From: JAEUTH01 sp039931675
Lineage (GTDB): Bacteria; Bacteroidota; Bacteroidia; AKYH767-A; OLB10
NCBI GenBank assembly: GCA_039931675.1
Contig: JBDTRM010000020.1
Coordinates: 14,185 to 78,184 of the forward strand
DNA: 64,000 nucleotides
Direction: 5' to 3'
The position numbers and the translations under genes are program-made. Below the pieces are notes generated by a model. It was not told the DNA's origin. It saw nothing but the letters and a program-made list of their open reading frames with translations, and did no database searches. Shown here piece after piece: positions 54,144-63,365 of this stretch (positions are counted from its first letter, which is position 1; each line of letters begins with the position of its first letter).

Positions 54144-55607
54144 CTAATTTCCAAATGCATTTCCTTCTCTCCATGTATTCACTGCTGTGTACCAGGGCAA
54201 TTCATAAAGCTGTGAACGTATTAAAATAAAATCATTCTCAGTAAAGGGATTAAACATTTTAGTGAATTCAAAATTTAATGCGCCTGTTCCTGCTATGTTG
54301 CTGTAAGTCCACACTTCTTTTTTATCAGTTTTCTGAACCTTCACCGGCCTTCCCAGAATCATATAAATCATACCACGATCAGTGCGCCAGCCTTCAGTGT
54401 AGGATGTAAAATTCCTGTTTGCTTCTTCCATCCTGCCATAATATGCGCTGATAAGTTTTCGGGCGCGGTCTTTATTGCCCGCACGTTCTACCCAAAAACC
54501 TTCTATCGCTTCTGCGGTGCTTTTTGCATTGATAATATTATTGTATTCTTTAATAGTAGTTAAATATCTTAATGGTGGAGTCATTTCTTCGGCACGTGCT
54601 ACTTTTGGAAAATCATCATTAAATTTCAATAAAGTATATCCTGATTTTTTAAGCGTGTCGAATTGAAAATGATAAATGCCGTTTTTAGTAAAATTAAAAA
54701 CAGTTTCCTTATTTAATAAAGCAGTGTATGTACTATCGCCAGTATAACTAAAATGTAGTGTTGCTGAATTTGAATGTGGCGGTGCGGCAAGAGTTTGTTT
54801 AGCAGCAAAATAACGCACGAAAACTTTATCCGGTTGATCACTCTTTGTAAAAACATGAAATGTGTCAACTGATGTAATATGATTTTCAAAAGAAGGAAAC
54901 TCACTTCCAAGCGGAACTGCCATCATTGAAAACTGATTTTGATTATCATTGTTGTTGCATGACAAAAACCGTGTTGCATTATTCCCGCGATTCAAATCCA
55001 TCACCATAAATTTTAACAGGTATTGCGTAAGCAATGGTTTTTTAAATACTAAGCTCGCTATCACATAACGCGATTTATCATCATCAATTTTTGGTTGCAA
55101 AAACGTGATTGAAGTGCTGTCAAGAAATGATTTTGCAGCATATCCCTCATAAGCATACATCTCAATGCGCACATGTGCATCAAATTCTGTTGAATCATTT
55201 TTATAAAGCAGCTCAGATGTGTAAATCTTTATATAAGCGGTTGAGCTATCATTACTAAAATTATAAACAACAATTTTTGGATTGATGGCGCTGCTTTGAT
55301 ACGGGTTGTTGCCTTCATCATTCTCTTTATACGTTTGCGATGATGAATAACATCCATATAAAATACTTATGCTGACAACAGCATATACGGTAACTGTTAA
55401 CCGGTTAATTTTTGGCCGTGTACCGAATCTCTTTTTGTTAAACCTTAGTAGAAAATAAATTTGTGAAATCAGCAACCTTATAACCTTACTTCCACTGTAA
55501 AATAAGGTTATAAGGTTTTGTTCAGAGGAGTGATTTTTTCTACTAAGGTTTTTGTCACTGATAATTTTTTCTATAAATGGGACTTTTGTGCACCCGTCAA
55601 TTTTCAT
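54144..55607 (-). CDS. GWxTD-domain lipoprotein with a repeat-derived N-terminus
   Basis: 487 residues in the open frame. Residues ~360-487 are the GWxTD domain (YTEGWRTDRGMIYMILGRP, EVWTYSNI, LYELPWYTAVNTWREG), found in Bacteroidetes and a few other phyla, function unknown. A lipobox lies at SILYGC (Cys ~83), far too deep for a normal signal peptide. The reason is visible: codons ~20-56 are the MITE-like element at 55441-55550 read in frame. No ATG or GTG lies between the element and the lipobox. So either the lipoprotein now starts at a rare codon (a TTG inside the element) or secretion is altered. Same direction as, and 24 bp after, the Omp85-like gene. Confidence 0.85.
   Translation of the reverse strand: MKIDGCTKVPFIEKIISDKNLSRKNHSSEQNLITLFYSGSKVIRLLISQIYFLLRFNKKRFGTRPKINRLTVTVYAVVSISILYGCYSSSQTYKENDEGNNPYQSSAINPKIVVYNFSNDSSTAYIKIYTSELLYKNDSTEFDAHVRIEMYAYEGYAAKSFLDSTSITFLQPKIDDDKSRYVIASLVFKKPLLTQYLLKFMVMDLNRGNNATRFLSCNNNDNQNQFSMMAVPLGSEFPSFENHITSVDTFHVFTKSDQPDKVFVRYFAAKQTLAAPPHSNSATLHFSYTGDSTYTALLNKETVFNFTKNGIYHFQFDTLKKSGYTLLKFNDDFPKVARAEEMTPPLRYLTTIKEYNNIINAKSTAEAIEGFWVERAGNKDRARKLISAYYGRMEEANRNFTSYTEGWRTDRGMIYMILGRPVKVQKTDKKEVWTYSNIAGTGALNFEFTKMFNPFTENDFILIRSQLYELPWYTAVNTWREGNAFGN
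55441..55550. repeat. nested inverted-repeat (MITE-like) element, copy 3 (110 bp), inside a reading frame
   Basis: Outer arms AACCTTAGTAGAAA / TTTCTACTAAGGTT identical to copy 2; inner arms ACCTTATAACCTTA and TAAGGTTATAAGGT. It stays open in the frame of the GWxTD gene and encodes about 37 of its residues. Confidence 0.85.
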
Positions 55608-55631
55608 TGTAACTGTTTTAAAGTGTGAAGG

Positions 55632-57383
55632 TTAAAAATAATTGATGATACCGAAATGAATCTTGGCAGCACGGATGTATATGGGGTTATCAAACTGCTT
55701 ACCCAATGCATAATTGAAAGAAAAAACTCCAAGCCTTGTTTCAAATGAAAGTCCTGCACCAAAACCAAACGGATGATCAACTATTAAAGAATCGGATGCC
55801 CTGTTCTCATAATACGCTGCGTTAAAAAAAGCTTGCAGGTAAGAACCCTGGTCGAGAATAAAACGGTATTCCATTTTACCAATCACAAATTGTGAAGCCT
55901 GGATTGATTGTTCATCAAAGCCGCGAAGTGATCTTAAACCGCCAATAAGAAATAATTCATTAGTAAAAATATTATCGCTCAACAATCCTCCTGCCATCAC
56001 ACCAAGGTTAAGTACATGCCGGCTGCTCAGTTGCACGTAAGAATTAAAATCAAGATCACTTTTATATTGCGTTGCTTTTAAATCAACTGAATCATAAAGT
56101 GCAGGATTCAATTTACTATTCTTCTCAATCGTTCGCGTACCGGCACCTGCTGTAGCATCCACTACATATCCCTTGCGGGGATTGTAACGGTAATCCAAAT
56201 GTTCCTTCTTAAAACCTAAACCGAATGTTTTCTTTTTTATATCAGCATATTGCGGAAGCACTGTACTGTTTTCAAGTCCTTTAGTACTCAACAGGTTTGA
56301 AGTTTGCGACTCCACATAAAACTTTAAGTAGTTACCTCCCGACACAAAATAGTTTACACCAAAATTTCCTTTTATATCAACGTAAGTAGTGTCTTGTTTA
56401 TGAATAAAAAGAGCAGCATCAACACCAAATGGAGTTTGAAACAAAAAAGGGTAAACAAAATGTATATTAAGGTCCTGTGTTTTTGATTTTGGTTGCTGCC
56501 AGTGGAAATCAATTAACTCACCATGAGCAAAAGAATTTTGCAATCGCAATCGCAAATCTCCGGTGATGGTAGTTTTTCCTCCTTTGTTATCGGCAGGTAA
56601 CACCCCAAGTATGCCATCAATCTGGCTGGATTTTTTATCATTCAAAAATAATTTGATGTAACAGCCATCCTTACTAAAAATGATTTGCATGGGTTTTACT
56701 TCGCTTACAAAACTAATTTCTTTCACACGTACAGGTATGCGCTTTATTAAACTTTCATTATACAAATCGCCAGGCGATATGTAGAGATAATTGTATAAAA
56801 TTGTTTTAGAAATTTTTGCCGTTCCGGTAATCGCAATGCTGTCAATTTTAATTAACTGATTGGTTTGAACATTAACCGTTGCCGAAATTGTATTGTTTTC
56901 AACCTGCACATTTTTCAATTGCGATGAACCAAAAGGATAGCCGTTGTTCTCACAATAGCGAAGAATATTTTCATGAAGCGAAGCTATCTGTGCTGGAAAA
57001 AATATTTTTTTTGTATAACTGTTTAATGACACCTGTCTTACTATATGTTCATTGACAGTATCAAAATCTAACTGCGCCCATTTATAAACAGTACCCGAAA
57101 AAAAATGAGCAGTCATCGTACTGTCTTTCGTAACAAAACTATCCACACTTGCCGTGAGATACCCTTGCTCATAAAACTTATTCAAACACACATTAATTAT
57201 TTTCTTAGCGCTCAGTGAATCAACTTTAACAAGATTGATTGCATTTTTCTTTATAACATCATCCAATAACTTTTGTTCGAATGTGCCCGATGCAATTAGT
57301 TTCAAAGAAAAAAATTGTTGTGCTGATGCATCGGTTACTATCATCAATAAAACACTTATAGAAAAAGCAGAGAGCATTTTCAT
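55632..57383 (-). CDS. Omp85/TamA-like outer membrane protein
   Basis: 583 residues from the ATG at 57383 (MKMLSAFSISV), which gives a clean signal peptide ending ASAQ; the frame extends to 57419. Residues ~25-250 contain one or more POTRA-like units (IKIDSIAITGTAKISKTILYNYLYISPGDLYNESLI), and ~260-583 are beta-strand-rich, ending in a bacterial surface antigen barrel (LFLIGGLRSLRGFDEQSIQASQFVIGKMEYRF). LRGF is the conserved substrate-contact motif of the Omp85 family. It differs from BamA in having fewer POTRA repeats. A role in outer-membrane insertion or secretion is inference. 11 bp after ung. Confidence 0.88.
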   Translation of the reverse strand: MKMLSAFSISVLLMIVTDASAQQFFSLKLIASGTFEQKLLDDVIKKNAINLVKVDSLSAKKIINVCLNKFYEQGYLTASVDSFVTKDSTMTAHFFSGTVYKWAQLDFDTVNEHIVRQVSLNSYTKKIFFPAQIASLHENILRYCENNGYPFGSSQLKNVQVENNTISATVNVQTNQLIKIDSIAITGTAKISKTILYNYLYISPGDLYNESLIKRIPVRVKEISFVSEVKPMQIIFSKDGCYIKLFLNDKKSSQIDGILGVLPADNKGGKTTITGDLRLRLQNSFAHGELIDFHWQQPKSKTQDLNIHFVYPFLFQTPFGVDAALFIHKQDTTYVDIKGNFGVNYFVSGGNYLKFYVESQTSNLLSTKGLENSTVLPQYADIKKKTFGLGFKKEHLDYRYNPRKGYVVDATAGAGTRTIEKNSKLNPALYDSVDLKATQYKSDLDFNSYVQLSSRHVLNLGVMAGGLLSDNIFTNELFLIGGLRSLRGFDEQSIQASQFVIGKMEYRFILDQGSYLQAFFNAAYYENRASDSLIVDHPFGFGAGLSFETRLGVFSFNYALGKQFDNPIYIRAAKIHFGIINYF

Positions 57384-57430
57384 TACGCATAGCTGTGTTT
57401 TATTTTTAACTGATGTCAATTGAAATTTTT

Positions 57431-58111
57431 TTATTCAACGCGCCAATCTATGGGTTTCTTGCCTTGCTGCGCAAGTATTTCATTCACTTTTGAAAAATGT
57501 TTGCAGCCAAAAAAACCGTTATGTGCCGAAAATGGCGAAGGGTGTGCTGCTTTTAAAATATAATGCTTAAAAGTATCAATCAAAACTTCTTTCGATTGGG
57601 CAAATTTTCCCCACAACAGAAAAATAATTCCCGTTTTCTTTTCACTTAATGTGCGTATAACTGCATCTGTAAATTGTTCCCAACCTTTATTTTGATGCGA
57701 ACCCGCACTATTTTCTCTTACTGTCAAAATTGCATTTAGCAGCAAGACGCCTTGCCTGCACCAGGGTTCAAGATTGCCACTTTGCGGGATTAGAATTCCA
57801 AGATCATCGTTTATTTCTTTGAAAATATTTTGCAATGATGGCGGCTGACGTATTCCATTACTCACTGAAAAACATAATCCGTTTGCCTGTCCTGCACCAT
57901 GATATGGATCCTGGCCTATAATCACCACCTCCACATTATCAAAAGGCAATTCATCAAAAGCTGCAAATATGCGCTTGCCGGGGGGATAAATAACCTGCCT
58001 GGTTTGTTTTTCTTTTTTCAAAAATTCGCGCAATTGTTTGAAATAGTCTTTTTCAAACTCTTCATGCAGCGCTTGTTTCCACGATTCATGTAATTGAACA
58101 TCTGAACTCAT
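57431..58111 (-). CDS. ung: uracil-DNA glycosylase, family 1
   Basis: 226 residues, standard length. The enzyme removes uracil from DNA in base-excision repair. Catalytic motifs are intact: GQDPYHG (Asp68, Tyr70), FSVSNGIRQPPSL, LLLNAILTVR and the late HPSPFSAHNGFFG with His190. First of three tightly spaced minus-strand genes. Confidence 0.97.
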   Translation of the reverse strand: MSSDVQLHESWKQALHEEFEKDYFKQLREFLKKEKQTRQVIYPPGKRIFAAFDELPFDNVEVVIIGQDPYHGAGQANGLCFSVSNGIRQPPSLQNIFKEINDDLGILIPQSGNLEPWCRQGVLLLNAILTVRENSAGSHQNKGWEQFTDAVIRTLSEKKTGIIFLLWGKFAQSKEVLIDTFKHYILKAAHPSPFSAHNGFFGCKHFSKVNEILAQQGKKPIDWRVE

Positions 58112-58235
58112 AACCCTTTATAAATTTTGAGTAAAAGTAGAAATTGAAGGGATATTTGGATATAAGGATAGATATTGGGAAACGAGCAAGAAATCCTAAA
58201 ATCTTATAATCCTATAAATCTTAGTTCAGACAATA

Positions 58236-58276
58236 ATTAAAAAGCCGGTCTAAGTTTGAGAACTACCGACCGGCTA
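58236..58276 (-). terminator. terminator of the TlpA-like gene
   Basis: Read on the minus strand: AGCCGGTC stem, 17-base loop, GACCGGCT, then a TTTTT run. The stem lies 28 bp after the stop codon at 58304. Confidence 0.8.
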
Positions 58277-58303
58277 TTTGAAAATAATTATTACCCCTAA
58301 TCC

Positions 58304-58831
58304 TTATTTCCTTAATTGAAGGAGAGCGTTTTCTAAAGCCTCTCCGCGTAACCCTTGGGCAACGATTATGCCATTTTCGTTAATCAGCCAATTTGTAGGT
58401 ATAGAATTAACTCCATAAACCTGTGCTGCCTGCGATGACCAGCCTTTTAAATCACTTACGTGTGACGCCCATGTTAAACCATCAGCCTTTATAGCAGCAG
58501 TCCACTTATCTTTGTTGTCATCCAATGATACACTGTAAACGGTAAAACCTTTTGCTTTACCAAATTTGGTGTCTTTGTATTTGTTGTAAGTAGCCACAAC
58601 ATTAGGATTCTCCATGCGGCACGGGCGGCACCATGAAGCCCAAAAATCTAATAATACTACTTTTCCTTTTAACGATGATAAAGCCAATGCTTTGCCATCA
58701 GGAGTTGTGAATTTAAGATCGGTAGCTTTATTACCAATTTGAGTTCCGGTAACAACACCTTGTATTTGTGCTGTTGCAACGTTGGTTAAAAGTGTAGCAA
58801 TTAATACTACTAAAGTTGAAATTTTTTTCAT
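58304..58831 (-). CDS. TlpA/ResA-like exported thioredoxin
   Basis: 175 residues. Signal peptide to ~22 (NVATAQ). Thioredoxin fold with WASWCRPCRME active site (Cys68, Cys71), preceded by LKGKVVLLDF and followed by the cis-Pro region NSIPTNWLIN. Exported proteins of this kind reduce disulfides in the periplasm, for example in cytochrome c maturation. It has its own terminator. No cytochrome gene is nearby, so the target is unknown. Confidence 0.93.
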   Translation of the reverse strand: MKKISTLVVLIATLLTNVATAQIQGVVTGTQIGNKATDLKFTTPDGKALALSSLKGKVVLLDFWASWCRPCRMENPNVVATYNKYKDTKFGKAKGFTVYSVSLDDNKDKWTAAIKADGLTWASHVSDLKGWSSQAAQVYGVNSIPTNWLINENGIIVAQGLRGEALENALLQLRK

Positions 58832-59032
58832 GCTTGTTTTATTTTTATAAGTGCAAAGTTAATTTTTACAAATTTAGTAAAAAGTAAACGGCATTACTTT
58901 CTCTATATTTTAACAGGTTGTTAAAGATTGGATGAAGAATCAGCGATAGAAAGATGTTTGCTGAGAGCCATTATAAAACTCTATTAAAGTGTTGACCATT
59001 CTTACCGCGAACGCCTGATTATTTTATTATCT

Positions 59033-59280
59033 TTCAAAAAATAATTGCAACCATTATCACAAAAGGAATTGAACAAGTACAAACAGAGCGTTGCCATTTC
59101 ATCACAGCAGGGGCGCGCAAGTGAAGACACCTTGCGTCAGCGACACAGGGAAACTTGCCGGGAGCGGAGGTAGCATTATTTTTTTATTCACTACCTTTCC
59201 AAAAAAATAATTGCAACCATTATCACAAAAGGAATTGAACAAGTACAAACAATTCGTTTCCATTTCATCACAGCGAGGGC
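59033..59280 (+). repeat. two copies of an ~80-bp direct repeat, 167 bp apart
   Basis: AATAATTGCAACCATTATCA, then AGGAATTGAACAAGTACAAAC and CATTTCATCACAGC, occur at ~59040-59109 and ~59207-59275. A less exact GC-rich tail (GGGCGCGCAAG.. / GGGCTCGCACC..) repeats too. The rest of 58832-59336 holds no gene. Confidence 0.75.
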
Positions 59281-59336
59281 TCGCACCAAGCAAGATGCTT
59301 GCGCCAGCTTCGTCCACACTATGTCGGAGCGGGGAA

Positions 59337-59486
59337 TCTAACTCAGCATTTGATATTTCAACGCATGTAAAAGAGAATACAATTATTATTACTCCAGTTA
59401 CAGCAGGTTCAGGAATTTACTTCGCTCGTATTGTTAGTAATAATACTATTCAGGATAACCTCAAGTTTAGTATTAATAAGAACTAA
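59337..59486 (+). pseudogene. remnant of a T9SS protein gene (sorting-domain end only)
   Basis: In the open frame, residues SNSAFDISTHVKENTIIITP, then TAGSGIYFARIVSNNTIQDN, match the last strands of a T9SS tail (GIYFARI). Upstream the frame is only repeat DNA, with no signal peptide. A terminator-like hairpin follows, as expected behind a former gene. Confidence 0.65.
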
Positions 59487-59497
59487 TTTATAATTTA

Positions 59498-59544
59498 AAA
59501 GCCATCATGATAATAAGCATATTATACTCGTGATGGCCTTATTT
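59498..59544. terminator. hairpin GCCATCA ... TGATGGC
   Basis: AAAGCCATCATGA and TCGTGATGGCCTT pair around a 17-base AT-rich loop, followed by ATTTA. It lies between the T9SS remnant and the next gene. Confidence 0.6.
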
Positions 59545-59553
59545 ACATTTAAA

Positions 59554-60903
59554 ATGAAAAATTTATTATTTAATTCCGGAAGATGTTCATGTATCTTTTT
59601 TTCGCTTTCCATTATAATAGTTCAAAGCCTTAGTGGCCAGCAAATTCAATTTGCTAAAACATATCCCATAACAAACAATTGCCATGCAAATGATTTTATC
59701 CAGTTAAATGATTCGGGTTTTATTATAGTTGGTGGTTATAAAGTGCCGGGTAACAGTTATAGGGCCTTAATGATGAGAATTAACAAATATGGCGATACAG
59801 TATGGACTAAGCAATTCACCTGGGCAGACGAATTTTATAGCATCGTAGATTTTGATGACACCACATTTATTGTTACTGCTATTTATAATCCTATATCTGT
59901 GTTTGCTTTCAATATTAACGGTGATTCCTTATGGTCCCATTCTTATAATCTGTCATTACCTGATGTTTCTGTTTTTATATATAAAACCCAGGACAAAGGA
60001 TATATTCTCACAAATGGTTCTAATAGTGGTTATCGATTCCTTAAGCTTGATTCTAATTTTATGGAGCAATGGCACGATGATGATAACATGTATGATGGCG
60101 GTATCGTATATCCTGATATTGATGATGGTTTTGTTGCGGGAGGCGAGGGTGGCTTTTATCATAACCCTTACACGGTGCAGAGACGAAACTCACAAGGCAG
60201 TATGCTATGGAATTATAACTATGGCAATATGCCGGGTAATACTAATGATTATACAGTTAGGAATGTAATTGTACTACCCGATTCTAATTATTTGGCAAGT
60301 TGCGATGGCTATGATTGGAATTTAATGAAAATTGACAGGAATACCGGGGATACAATATGGACAAGAAGCTATCCATTCTTTGCTCCATTTGGTTTGTATA
60401 ATATGCTTCCGCGAGGTAGCAATATCAATAGCACAGATTACTTCCTGGTAGGAAGTGGCTATATTTATAAAATTGATACTGCTGCCGACACATTGTGGTT
60501 TCACCCTATTTTTGATTCTAAAAATTTGAAAACCACAAATGATCATGGCATTGCTTATTGCGGTGCTTATCTTGTAGGTGCGAGTCAACTCCTCTTGTTC
60601 GTTAAATGTGATAGTATTGGTAATACTGTTATCAGTTCTGTCTTCAATCCTGAAAACAACTTTCAACCCCTCACCATATACCCCAACCCTGCCACAGATA
60701 AACTTTATATAAATGCAGGCACTATGATAAATGAAAAGAGGCTGCTTTTTAGTTTAACTGATTTACAAGGCAGGAGTGTTTTAAATGAGCAGTATGAGGC
60801 ATCGCTACCAATAGATGTAAGCACGCTACCGGGTGGCATATACATTGCTACGCTTAAAGGAAAAGAAAAAGAAGTGAGGGGTAAGGTGGTTATACAGCGA
60901 TAG
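59554..60903 (+). CDS. secreted repeat protein with T9SS sorting domain
   Basis: 449 residues from the ATG at 59554; the frame from 59530 starts inside the terminator hairpin. Signal peptide to ~29 (SLSGQ). The body has about seven repeats with ...FIIVGGYKVPG...MMRINKYGDTVWTKQF-like blocks, related to the 39900 protein. The tail from ~375 is T9SS type A (TIYPNPATDKLYIN, TDLQGRSVL, PGGIYIATLKG). No enzyme domain. A clear terminator follows. Confidence 0.88.
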   Translation: MKNLLFNSGRCSCIFFSLSIIIVQSLSGQQIQFAKTYPITNNCHANDFIQLNDSGFIIVGGYKVPGNSYRALMMRINKYGDTVWTKQFTWADEFYSIVDFDDTTFIVTAIYNPISVFAFNINGDSLWSHSYNLSLPDVSVFIYKTQDKGYILTNGSNSGYRFLKLDSNFMEQWHDDDNMYDGGIVYPDIDDGFVAGGEGGFYHNPYTVQRRNSQGSMLWNYNYGNMPGNTNDYTVRNVIVLPDSNYLASCDGYDWNLMKIDRNTGDTIWTRSYPFFAPFGLYNMLPRGSNINSTDYFLVGSGYIYKIDTAADTLWFHPIFDSKNLKTTNDHGIAYCGAYLVGASQLLLFVKCDSIGNTVISSVFNPENNFQPLTIYPNPATDKLYINAGTMINEKRLLFSLTDLQGRSVLNEQYEASLPIDVSTLPGGIYIATLKGKEKEVRGKVVIQR

Positions 60904-60911
60904 GTTAAAAG

Positions 60912-60939
60912 AAAGCCGCCCGGTGAGGGCGGCTTTTTT
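60912..60939 (+). terminator. intrinsic terminator, convergent with murA
   Basis: 8-bp perfect stem AGCCGCCC / GGGCGGCT, loop GGTGA, then a TTTTT run. The A-rich left flank suggests it may also serve murA, which ends 25 bp away on the other strand. Confidence 0.9.
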
Positions 60940-60963
60940 AGTTACAATATAATTGCCTTATTC

Positions 60964-62271
60964 TTATACCCTTTTAATCTGCGCTCCCAATGCCGCAAGC
61001 CTTTCATCAATGCGTTCATAACCACGGTCAATCTGTTCAATGTTGTTGATCACACTTTTGCCTTTTGCAGATAAAGCAGCAATAAGCAAAGCAACACCGG
61101 CACGTATATCGGGCGATGTCATTTGAATACCGCGCAAAGCATATTTGCGGTTTAATCCGATAACAGTGGCGCGGTGCGGATCGCACAGAATAATTTGTGC
61201 ACCCATGTCAATCAGCTTATCTACAAAGAATAAACGGCTCTCAAACATTTTTTGATGTATCAGCACAGTGCCGCTGGCTTGTGTGGCTGTAACGAGCAAA
61301 ATGCTTAGCAGGTCAGGTGTTAAACCGGGCCATATTGAATCAGCAATGTGGAGAATGGAGCCATCAATAAAAGTATCAATTTCATAATTTGTTTGTGCGG
61401 GAATGTAAATATCATCACCACGAAACTCTATTTTAATTCCCAATCGCTGAAAAGTGGAAGGAATAACACCAAGATGCTGCAGCCCTACATTTTTAATAGT
61501 GATCTCCGATTGTGTCATGGCAGCAAGGCCGATAAAACTGCCTATCTCAATCATATCGGGCAACATGCGATGCGTGCAACCTTTGAGTGAAGTTACACCT
61601 TCAATGGTGAGCAGGTTAGAACCAATGCCAGTAATTTTTGCACCCATGCTGTTAAGCATTTTGCAAAGCTGCTGCAGGTAAGGTTCGCAGGCTGCATTGT
61701 AAATGGTTGTAATACCTTCGGCAAGTGTTGCGGCCATTACAATATTTGCAGTGCCTGTAACTGATGCTTCATCAAGCAACATGTAAGCGCCTTTCAGTTT
61801 TTTTGCTTCAACAGTGAAAAAACTTTCAGATGCATCAAAATTGAATTGCGCACCAAGATTTTGAAAACCTATAAAGTGCGTATCTAACCTCCTGCGACCT
61901 ATTTTATCGCCACCGGGTTTTGGAATGTTCGCTTTGCCGAATCGCGCAAGCATAGGCCCCACAATCATAATTGAACCACGAAGTGCAGAAGCCAATTTTG
62001 CAAACTCTTTAGTTTCAAGAAAATTCAAATCAATATCCAATGCTTCAAAAGTATAAGTATGATCACCGCTGTGCTCCACTTTTACACCCATTTTTCGCAA
62101 CAGGTCAATGAGTTTATTTACATCCACAATATCAGGTATATTGCTTACGGTAACTTTTTCGGGCGTAAGCAACACTGCGCTGATAATTTGCAAAGCCTCA
62201 TTCTTTGCGCCTTGGGGAGTTATTTCACCTTTGAGTGGTGTGCCTCCTATAATTTCAAAACTGCCGTTCAT
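60964..62271 (-). CDS. murA: UDP-N-acetylglucosamine 1-carboxyvinyltransferase MurA
   Basis: 435 residues, full length, two inside-out alpha/beta domains. It catalyses the first committed step of peptidoglycan precursor synthesis from UDP-GlcNAc and phosphoenolpyruvate. KNEALQ (~23-28), SALRGSIMIVGPMLARFG, LDEASVTGTANIVMAA, WPGLTPDLLS and SPDIRAG are all present. The loop that normally reads PGGCxIG is PGGDKIG here, with Asp122 at the position of the catalytic Cys that fosfomycin alkylates; Asp variants in other bacteria are active and fosfomycin-resistant. DUF4290 lies upstream, a typical Bacteroidetes neighbour. Confidence 0.97.
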   Translation of the reverse strand: MNGSFEIIGGTPLKGEITPQGAKNEALQIISAVLLTPEKVTVSNIPDIVDVNKLIDLLRKMGVKVEHSGDHTYTFEALDIDLNFLETKEFAKLASALRGSIMIVGPMLARFGKANIPKPGGDKIGRRRLDTHFIGFQNLGAQFNFDASESFFTVEAKKLKGAYMLLDEASVTGTANIVMAATLAEGITTIYNAACEPYLQQLCKMLNSMGAKITGIGSNLLTIEGVTSLKGCTHRMLPDMIEIGSFIGLAAMTQSEITIKNVGLQHLGVIPSTFQRLGIKIEFRGDDIYIPAQTNYEIDTFIDGSILHIADSIWPGLTPDLLSILLVTATQASGTVLIHQKMFESRLFFVDKLIDMGAQIILCDPHRATVIGLNRKYALRGIQMTSPDIRAGVALLIAALSAKGKSVINNIEQIDRGYERIDERLAALGAQIKRV

Positions 62272-62390
62272 TTATTATTTGGTGTTGAAGTTTAATTGCT
62301 GAAAAATCAGCAGTTGTAAATAAATGAATTATCATTAATGATTGCGAGTGAATGCTGTAAAAACTTTTCAACGGATTTATTCAAAAAAAA

Positions 62391-62408
62391 ACGAAGCCTC
62401 AGCTTCGT
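62391..62408 (-). terminator. intrinsic terminator of the DUF4290 gene
   Basis: On the minus strand ACGAAGC, loop TGAG, GCTTCGT, followed by nine T. It separates the DUF4290 transcript from murA 120 bp further on. Confidence 0.85.
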
Positions 62409-62425
62409 CTTTCAATTCAGGAAAT

Positions 62426-63088
62426 TTATTTCCTTTTCTTTTTGCCACCGCCACCTTTTGGTCCGTTATTTTGATTTTTGCGTATGTTTTTCATCACCAT
62501 ATTCATACTCTTCTTCTTTCTTAAAGGTTCTTCTTTGGGCCTCATTTCAAAAGTATCAGCTAACTTAATCGAATCTTTTATGATGATTTTATTATCGCTT
62601 AACTCTTTCAACTGATCAAAGATCAATTCATTTTCTACCGTATCCCTGTTCCAGTGCAGGTATTGCATCTTCATAAAATTGGCAACATCACGCACCAATG
62701 CATCCTTTGTTTCACCTTCTTCAAGTACAGCTATTTCTTTAATTACATTTTGCATTACCCGTCCATAATGCTTGTATTTAATGCTGTTACCGGGATATTT
62801 GATACGCTGGGGCTTTACCTCGATATTTTCAGGCGATGGTTTTGGAAATGGCGAATCAACATCCAATTTAAAATCAGAAATCACAAACAGGTGATCCCAT
62901 AATTTATGTTTAAAGTCAACAATATCGCGCAGGTGCGGATTTAAAGTGCCCATTACATTTACAATGGCCTGTGCAAGCTTATTGCGCTCATCGCGATCTT
63001 CGATGGTGCATGCATGTTCCACCATCTTTTGTATGTGGCGGCCATATTCAGGCATTATCAAATGATTGAGTTGCGTATTGTATTCCAT
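62426..63088 (-). CDS. DUF4290 domain protein
   Basis: 220 residues. MEYNTQLNHLIMPEYGRHIQKMVEHA is the diagnostic DUF4290 start, and the domain covers ~1-180 with helical blocks (KLWDHLFVISDF, YGRVMQNVIKEIAVLEEGE, FMKMQYLHWNRD). The last ~40 residues are very basic and Gly/Lys-rich (ending GGGGKKKRK), which could bind RNA or DNA. Function unknown. Usually found next to murA in Bacteroidota. The upstream 277 bp show no further gene. Confidence 0.92.
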   Translation of the reverse strand: MEYNTQLNHLIMPEYGRHIQKMVEHACTIEDRDERNKLAQAIVNVMGTLNPHLRDIVDFKHKLWDHLFVISDFKLDVDSPFPKPSPENIEVKPQRIKYPGNSIKYKHYGRVMQNVIKEIAVLEEGETKDALVRDVANFMKMQYLHWNRDTVENELIFDQLKELSDNKIIIKDSIKLADTFEMRPKEEPLRKKKSMNMVMKNIRKNQNNGPKGGGGKKKRK

Positions 63089-63365
63089 CTTGTGATCTGC
63101 TGATGCTGAGTGTTGTGTTTTGATGATTTTAATTTTTAAAAATGTGAAAATATTTTCGTGCTAATTGGATAAAACTTAAACGTTATTATATTTATTGTAT
63201 GATTTGTGAAACTGAATTTATTAATTCTGAATTCTAATTGGGGGGAGGGTTACTTTTATACTTTGAAAATTAAAAGTGTGACAAATGTACGATAAACCAT
63301 GAATTAACAAGAAATGCATTTCAGACCTGTTGCATAGTAAGCGTTTCTCCTGAAATTTCTTAACA

